DNA of 12,480 nt. It comes from Kutzneria sp035492655 (GTDB lineage: Bacteria; Actinomycetota; Actinomycetes; Mycobacteriales; Pseudonocardiaceae). The notes under the pieces are model-generated. The model ran no database searches. It was not told where the DNA came from and saw nothing but the letters and a program-made list of their open reading frames with translations. Both the position numbers and the translations under genes were made by a program. Positions 6,880 through 10,960 of the stretch are shown here, in pieces. The stretch is from assembly GCA_035492655.1 (NCBI GenBank), contig DATJJB010000270.1:1-12480 (forward strand), in the 5' to 3' direction. The stretch's first letter is position 1; every line of letters begins with the position of its first letter.

Positions 6880-7030
6880 GCGAGCGTGGTTACGGGAAGC
6901 CGGTGCGAATCCGGCGCGGTCCCGCCACTGTGACCGGGAAGTCGTCCCGCAGCGGTACAGCCACTGGGCGTGAGCCTGGGAAGGCGCGGCGACGGCGGTG
7001 ATCCGGGAGCCAGGAGACCGGCCACGCGAC
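6880..7030 (+). promoter_or_regulatory. Cobalamin (AdoCbl) riboswitch
   Basis: A complete B12 riboswitch in the leader of the cob/cbi operon. Conserved blocks are visible in order: GGGAAGCCGGTGCGAATCCG at 6894-6913, GCGGTCCCGCCACTGTGA at 6916-6933, GCCACTGGG at 6960-6968, TGGGAAGGCG at 6977-6986, and the near-invariant B12 box GAGCCAGGAGACCGGCC at 7007-7023. Closing helix P1 can form between GCGTGG (6884-6889) and CCACGC (7022-7027). Just downstream GCGAC (7026-7030) can pair with GTCGC (7039-7043) over an 8-nt loop, immediately before the ribosome-binding site at 7045-7050. This hairpin could act as the expression platform (P13-like). No U-run terminator is present, so control of translation is more likely than attenuation. 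B12 binding should switch off synthesis and cobalt uptake. Confidence 0.95.
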
Positions 7031-7055
7031 TGACACGCGTCGCACGGAGGATGTG

Positions 7056-7097
7056 ATGGCTGGCATCGGGCTGCGCCACGGGCAGTGTCCGCGGTGA
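7056..7097 (+). CDS. Putative 13-codon leader ORF between riboswitch and cobM
   Basis: ATG at 7056 opens a 13-codon ORF (MAGIGLRHGQCPR) ending in TGA at 7095-7097. It owns the only strong ribosome-binding site in the leader, CGGAGG at 7045-7050 with 5-nt spacing. Its stop overlaps an in-frame cobM GTG at 7094 as GTGA. The reading is that ribosomes loading under riboswitch control translate this mini-ORF and re-initiate on cobM. It could instead be a chance ORF. The peptide resembles nothing I recognise; the Arg-His-Gly-Gln-Cys run is noted without a claim. Confidence 0.45.
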   Translation: MAGIGLRHGQCPR

Positions 7098-7930
7098 CCC
7101 CACCCGGGTTGATCTCTTTTGTCGGCGCCGGGCCCGGCGCGGCGGATCTGATGACCTTCCGCGGCGCCGATCGGCTGGCCAAGGCCGACGTCGTGGTGTG
7201 GGCGTCGTCGCTGGTGCCGGCCGAGGTGCTGGACCACGCCAACCCGGCGGCCGTCCGGCACGACTCCGCCGGCATGACGCTGGAGGACGTGCTCGAGGTC
7301 TACGCCGCGCATCCCGACTCGGCGATCGTCCGGCTGCACTCGGGCGACCCGACCGTCTACGGGGCGATCGGCGAGCAGATCGAGTGGTGCCGGCGAACCG
7401 GTCGGCCGTACGAAATCGTGCCGGGCGTCGGTTCTCTCGGCGCCGCCGCGGCCGCCGTTGGTTGTGAACTGACTTCACCGATGGTTTCGCAGTCGATCGT
7501 GTTAACACGCCTGGCCGGTGGTCGGACGGCCGCGTCGATGCCCGACGGCGAAACGGTCGCCGCGTTCGCATCGCACCGCACGACGATGGCCGTCTACCTC
7601 TCCGCACAACGTCCGGAGCAGTTGCAAGCCGAGTTGCTCGCCGACGGAAACGGCTATTCCGCCGACACGCCGGCGGTCGTCGTCGCGAAGGCGACGTGGC
7701 CGGACGAGCGAATTATCAAAACTACTGTCGGCGCGCTCGCCGCCGACCTTCGCGCGTCCGGCATCCGGACTGCCGCTTTGGTGCTTGTCGGCGAAGCGCT
7801 CCGCGACGACCGCGAGATCCAGCGGACCAGGTTGTACGACCCGGCCTATTCGCACGGTTGCCGGCGGCGGTCGACCGAGGGCAGCACGGAGGGCCGGCCG
7901 ATTCCGGTGGAGAAGCGGAGGCTGCCATGA
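7085..7930 (+). CDS. cobM: Precorrin-4 / cobalt-precorrin-4 C11-methyltransferase (CobM/CbiF)
   Basis: Methylates C-11 of (cobalt-)precorrin-4 using SAM during corrin-ring construction. The 281-residue protein has the tetrapyrrole-methylase fold: LISFVGAGPGAADLMTFRGA (residues 9-28, SAM loop), VWASSLVP (39-46), IVRLHSGDPTVYGAIGEQ (about 80-97), EIVPGVGSLGAAAAA, ELTSPMVSQSIVLTRLAGGRT, and TTMAVYLSAQRPEQL. These are CobM/CbiF signatures rather than those of CobI or CobJ. Two starts are possible, GTG 7085 and GTG 7094; neither has its own ribosome-binding site, and 7094 overlaps the leader-ORF stop as GTGA. Leu140 uses the rare codon TTA (7502-7504), which in actinomycetes can make expression depend on the bldA tRNA. 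The last ~25 residues are a poorly conserved basic tail. The stop overlaps the cobJ ATG by 4 bp. Confidence 0.93.
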   Translation: MSAVTPPGLISFVGAGPGAADLMTFRGADRLAKADVVVWASSLVPAEVLDHANPAAVRHDSAGMTLEDVLEVYAAHPDSAIVRLHSGDPTVYGAIGEQIEWCRRTGRPYEIVPGVGSLGAAAAAVGCELTSPMVSQSIVLTRLAGGRTAASMPDGETVAAFASHRTTMAVYLSAQRPEQLQAELLADGNGYSADTPAVVVAKATWPDERIIKTTVGALAADLRASGIRTAALVLVGEALRDDREIQRTRLYDPAYSHGCRRRSTEGSTEGRPIPVEKRRLP

Positions 7931-8682
7931 CCGGCGTGCTCACCATCGTCGGTCTCGGTCCCGGCGACGCACGACACCGCACGCCGGCCGCGACCGAAGC
8001 GATCGCCGACGCCGAGGCGGTCTACGGCTACGCCGCCTATATAGATGCGTGCGAGGACATCCTTCGCGCCGACCAACTCGTCGTCCGTGGACGGATGACC
8101 GAGGAGAGCCTGCGCGCCGAGCAGGCGGTCGAAGCTGCGGCGGCCGGCCGGCGAGTGGTGCTCGTGTCCTCGGGCGACGCCGGTGTGTACGGCATGGCGA
8201 CGTTGGCGCTGAGCAATGCGTGCGAAATCGAGGAAAATGCAAGACCAGAGGTTCGCGTGCTGCCCGGTGTCACGGCGGCGCTCGCTGCCTCGGCGCTCGT
8301 CGGCGCCCCGCTTGCACACGACTTCGCCTGCCTCACGCTGTCCGATCTGCTGACTCCCTGGGACGAAGTGGAACGCCGGCTCCGCGCGGTCGCGGAGGCC
8401 GACCTGGCGATCGCGCTGTACAACCCGCGTTCCAAGGGGCGGCCGTGGCAGCTCGACCGCGCCCGCGAAGTTCTGCTCGAACGGCGCGCACCTGCAACTC
8501 CGGTGGCGTTGGTCGCCGACATCGCCCGGGACGGGCAGCGCGTCGAGCTCACGACGCTCGGCGAGCTCGATTGCGAAAAAGTCGGCATGACCACCACCGT
8601 GCTGGTCGGCTCGTCGACCACCCGGCGGTTCGGCGACTGGCTGGTCACGCCCCGCTCGGCGGCTGCGCGGAGCGCCGGGTGA
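7927..8682 (+). CDS. cobJ: Precorrin-3B / cobalt-precorrin-3 C17-methyltransferase (CobJ/CbiH)
   Basis: Adds the C-17 methyl and contracts the macrocycle ring, using SAM. The 251-residue protein is a single tetrapyrrole-methylase domain of normal CobJ length, without the C-terminal extension of CbiH60-type enzymes. Signatures: LTIVGLGPGDARHRTPAATEAI (residues 5-26), VYGYAAYIDAC, VVLVSSGDAGVYGMATLAL, VLPGVTAALAASALVGAPLAHDF, LTLSDLLTPWDEVERRL, IALYNPRSKGRPWQLDRAREVLLERR and a C-terminal MTTTVLVGSSTTRRF. The ATG at 7927 has GGAGG at 7917-7921 with a 5-nt spacer and overlaps the cobM stop (ATGA). Its own TGA overlaps the next GTG. With CbiX encoded downstream, the natural substrate is probably the cobalt form. 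Confidence 0.94.
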   Translation: MTGVLTIVGLGPGDARHRTPAATEAIADAEAVYGYAAYIDACEDILRADQLVVRGRMTEESLRAEQAVEAAAAGRRVVLVSSGDAGVYGMATLALSNACEIEENARPEVRVLPGVTAALAASALVGAPLAHDFACLTLSDLLTPWDEVERRLRAVAEADLAIALYNPRSKGRPWQLDRAREVLLERRAPATPVALVADIARDGQRVELTTLGELDCEKVGMTTTVLVGSSTTRRFGDWLVTPRSAAARSAG

Positions 8683-9461
8683 CCGTGCATCTCGTGGGCG
8701 CCGGCCCCGGTGATCCCGGTCTGCTCACCTGCCGCGCGGTCGAACTGCTCAAGTCGGCCGAAGTTGTCGTCTACGACCGACCGTCCATGGCGGACATCGT
8801 CGCAATCGCCGACTCGGCTGAAATTTTGCACTGCGTTGGAAAAGCGGGGAGCCGTGCGGCTTGGCCGCAAGCAGACGTGAACGAGCTTCTCGTTGAACTC
8901 GGTCGGGCCGGCCGCGAGGTGGTCCGGTTGAAGGCCGGCGACGCGTTCGTGGTCTCGCGCGGCGGTGAGGAGGCCATCGCGCTCGCGGCCGCCGGTGTGC
9001 CGTTCGACATCGTGCCGGGTATTTCCGCCGCCATCGCCGCGCCGGCGCTGGCCGGCATCCCGGTGATGGTCCGCCAGGTCGCCACCACGCTGACCGTCAT
9101 CGCCGGCAACGACGACCCCGAGTACCGCCAGCACATCGACTGGGACGCCGTCGCCCGCGTCGGCGGCACGATCGTCGTGCTCACCGGCCGGTCCGCGCTG
9201 CGGGACATCGCCGCCCAGTTGATGGCCGGCGGCCTGGCCGCCGACACCCCGGTCGCGGCGATCAGCGCGGCCAGCCGTCCGCACCAGCGCACCGAGCTCG
9301 GCACGCTGGCCGAGCTGCCGAACCCGAGGCTGCGCCCGCCGGTGACCTTCGTGATCGGCGAGGTCGCGGCCATCGACCTGCTGGCCGCGAAAGAGCTCGC
9401 CGGAGCACGAGATGCAGGCACCGACAGCCGACCGGAGGAGGGATCCGATGCACATTCCTGA
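8679..9461 (+). CDS. cobA: Uroporphyrinogen-III C-methyltransferase-like (CobA/SUMT), divergent
   Basis: SUMT methylates uroporphyrinogen III at C-2 and C-7 to precorrin-2, the entry to cobalamin and sirohaem. The 260-residue protein has VHLVGAGPGDPGLLTCRAVELL (3-24), VVVYDRP (29-35), VGKAGSRAAWPQADVNELL (53-71), RGGEEAIALAAAGVPFDIVPGISAAIAAPALAGIPV and GGTIVVLTGRSALRDIA, which places it with CobA. The usual GGDPFVFGRG loop reads A86-GDAFVVS-R94-G, and the GT-x-x-Q motif of the last domain reads SAASRPHQ, so it is a diverged copy. The start is GTG 8679, overlapping the cobJ stop as GTGA, with GGAG 6 nt upstream. The last 14 bp overlap cbiM. Base usage changes from more relaxed third positions in the 5' half to strongly GC in the 3' half. 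Another CobA elsewhere in the genome is possible. Confidence 0.85.
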   Translation: MTVHLVGAGPGDPGLLTCRAVELLKSAEVVVYDRPSMADIVAIADSAEILHCVGKAGSRAAWPQADVNELLVELGRAGREVVRLKAGDAFVVSRGGEEAIALAAAGVPFDIVPGISAAIAAPALAGIPVMVRQVATTLTVIAGNDDPEYRQHIDWDAVARVGGTIVVLTGRSALRDIAAQLMAGGLAADTPVAAISAASRPHQRTELGTLAELPNPRLRPPVTFVIGEVAAIDLLAAKELAGARDAGTDSRPEEGSDAHS

Positions 9462-10110
9462 CGGGTTCGTGAATGCGCCGGTCTCCATCGCCGGCGGCGT
9501 GGTGGCGGTGGCCGGGCTGGCGCTGTGCAGCCGGAGCCTGGGGCCGTCGCTGCGGGACCGCGACATCCCGCTGGCCGGCCTGGCGGCGGCCTTCTTCCTG
9601 GTGCTGGAGGCGCCGATCTTCCCGATCGGGGTGGGCACGGGCGGCCACCTCCTGGGCGGAACGCTGGCCGTGGCGCTGTTGGGACCTTGGCTGGGACCGG
9701 TGGTGATCTCGGTGGTCCTGGTGGTGCAAGCCCTGTTCGCCGGCGACGGCGGGGTGACGGCGCTGGGGGTCAACGCGGTGAACATGGCGCTGATCCCGGC
9801 GCTGGTGGGCTACCCGCTGATCCTGGGTCTGCGCAAGGTGCTGCCGAAAACGAAGCTCTGGGTGGCGCTCGCCTGTGGGCTGGCGGGATTCGTGTCGGTC
9901 ACCGCCGGCTCGATCCTCTACAGCCTGGAGTACGCGGTCGGCGGCGCGACGAGTGTGCCGGCGACGACGGTAGCGGTGACGACGATCGGCACGTACACGG
10001 TGATCGCGGTGTTCGAGGGCCTGGTGACGGGCCTGATCGTGGCGGCGCTGCTGCGGCTGAGGCCGGATCTGGTGCGCGTGGGCCGGCATCTGACGCGGGC
10101 GAGCGCATGA
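9448..10110 (+). CDS. cbiM: Cobalt ECF transporter substrate-specific component CbiM
   Basis: The substrate-binding S component of the group I ECF transporter that imports Co2+. The 220-residue integral membrane protein starts MHIPDGF, the CbiM/NikM signature in which the free N-terminus and His2 bind the metal. His67 in GTGGHLLGG sits where NikM-type structures place another metal ligand. Hydrophobic helices lie at about 10-27, 42-60, 68-93, 105-128, 135-157 and 180-205, with GVNAVNMALIPALVGYPL in the middle. The start ATG 9448 has a strong GGAGGAGGG at 9434-9442, 5 nt upstream; longer in-frame starts would bury the metal-binding N-terminus. It overlaps cobA by 14 bp. No fused CbiN is present and no cbiN follows; instead a 77-bp insert separates it from cbiQ. 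Confidence 0.95.
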   Translation: MHIPDGFVNAPVSIAGGVVAVAGLALCSRSLGPSLRDRDIPLAGLAAAFFLVLEAPIFPIGVGTGGHLLGGTLAVALLGPWLGPVVISVVLVVQALFAGDGGVTALGVNAVNMALIPALVGYPLILGLRKVLPKTKLWVALACGLAGFVSVTAGSILYSLEYAVGGATSVPATTVAVTTIGTYTVIAVFEGLVTGLIVAALLRLRPDLVRVGRHLTRASA

Positions 10111-10187
10111 GCGAGCTTGCGAGCGAATCATTCAACGCAGTGCGTCCGCGAACGCGGACACCGAGCGCTAGCGAGGTGCCGCAGTGA
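10107..10187 (+). CDS. 26-codon micro-ORF inside the MIRU-like insert
   Basis: ATG 10107 overlaps the cbiM stop (ATGA) and the TGA at 10185-10187 overlaps the cbiQ GTG (GTGA), so a ribosome can pass from cbiM through this ORF into cbiQ. The product (MSELASESFNAVRPRTRTPSASEVPQ, given here in two parts: residues 1-13 MSELASESFNAVR, 14-26 PRTRTPSASEVPQ) is polar, Ser/Arg-rich and has no membrane segment, so it is not CbiN. It is best read as a coupling device generated by a repeat insertion rather than a functional peptide. Confidence 0.5.
   Translation: MSELASESFNAVRPRTRTPSASEVPQ
10108..10184 (+). repeat. 77-bp MIRU-like intercistronic insert between cbiM and cbiQ
   Basis: The hexamer TGAGCG occurs at 10108-10113 and again at 10185-10190, exactly 77 bp apart and flanking the insert like a target-site duplication. 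Removing 77 bp rejoins cbiM and cbiQ in a plain ATGA overlap with cbiQ starting ATG. The interior is repeat-like: GCGAGCTT/GCGAGCGA tandem octamers (10111-10126), a hairpin arm pair TCCGC/GCGGA at 10144-10157, and palindrome CGCTAGCG at 10166-10173. GAGGTG at 10173-10178 gives cbiQ a ribosome-binding site 5 nt before its GTG. This architecture matches mycobacterial interspersed repetitive units, which insert at stop/start overlaps. No second copy was noticed in this window, so repeat status is inferred. Confidence 0.55.
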
Positions 10188-10960
10188 GCGGAGCCGCTCA
10201 CAATCCGGGAGCGGACCTGCTGATCCCGGCCGACACGCCACTGCACCGCGCGGCGCCGCAGTGCAAGGTGGCGGCGACGGCACTGTGCATCCTGCTGGTG
10301 GCCTGCACGCCGAGGGACACGTATTGGCCGTACATCGGCTATGCCCTGGTCCTGGCGACGGCGACGTACGTCGCGCAGATCCCGGCCGCGACATTGCTGC
10401 GGCGGCTGGTGGTGGAGATCCCGTTCGTGTTCTTCGTGATTCTGCTGCCGTTCCTCGCAACCGGCGAAAAGATCCACGTTCTCGGTGTCCCGCTAGCGGT
10501 CGCCGGCCTGCACTCCGCGGCGGCGATCGTGCTGAAGGCCAGCTTCGGCCTGCTGGCCACGGGCGTGCTGGCGGCGACCACGCCACTGCCGGAGGTGATC
10601 ACCGGGCTCGAGCGGCTCCGCGTGCCGAAGATCTTCACGGCGGTGGCCTCGTTCATGATCCGGTACGTCGAGGTGCTGAACTCCGAGCTGAACCGCCTGC
10701 GCACGGCCCGGGCCTGCCGGGGCGCGGATCCGCGCTGGCTGTGGCAGGCCAAGGACATGGCGCTGTGTGTCGGCGCGTTGTTCGTCCGCGCCTTCGAACG
10801 GGGCGAACGGGTCTACCTGGCGATGGCGTCTCGTGGTTACGAGGGATCGCTGCCGGCGACCCTGACCGGTGAGCCGGCGAAGCCCCGCACGTGGGCGACG
10901 GCGCTGACTGTCCCGGCGATCTTCGCGGCGTTGACGGCGACAGCGTGGGCGACGGCATGA
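10184..10960 (+). CDS. cbiQ: Cobalt ECF transporter transmembrane component CbiQ (EcfT)
   Basis: The T component that links the CbiM S component to the ATPase. The 258-residue membrane protein begins SGAAHNPGADLLIPADTPLHRAAPQCKVAATALC, typical of CbiQ, with hydrophobic spans at about 28-42, 48-64, 75-92, 105-128 and 235-256. The EcfT coupling motifs that contact the ATPases are present as RTARACRG near residues 172-179 and AMASRGYEG near 215-223. GTG 10184 is used now; before the 77-bp insertion the start would have been the ATG overlapping the cbiM stop. The GAGGTG ribosome-binding site lies inside the insert. The stop overlaps the ATG of the CbiX-CbiO ORF (ATGA). Confidence 0.94.
   Translation: MSGAAHNPGADLLIPADTPLHRAAPQCKVAATALCILLVACTPRDTYWPYIGYALVLATATYVAQIPAATLLRRLVVEIPFVFFVILLPFLATGEKIHVLGVPLAVAGLHSAAAIVLKASFGLLATGVLAATTPLPEVITGLERLRVPKIFTAVASFMIRYVEVLNSELNRLRTARACRGADPRWLWQAKDMALCVGALFVRAFERGERVYLAMASRGYEGSLPATLTGEPAKPRTWATALTVPAIFAALTATAWATA

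Noticed and set aside
8037..9785. Long reverse-strand ORF of 582 codons opposite cobJ, cobA and cbiM
   Set aside because: It spans three well-supported genes and encodes low-complexity Arg/Ser/Ala-rich sequence without recognisable domains.
10107..10187. The 26-codon micro-ORF as a shortened CbiN
   Set aside because: CbiN has two membrane helices and about 100 residues. This peptide is polar, without a hydrophobic stretch or CbiN motifs.
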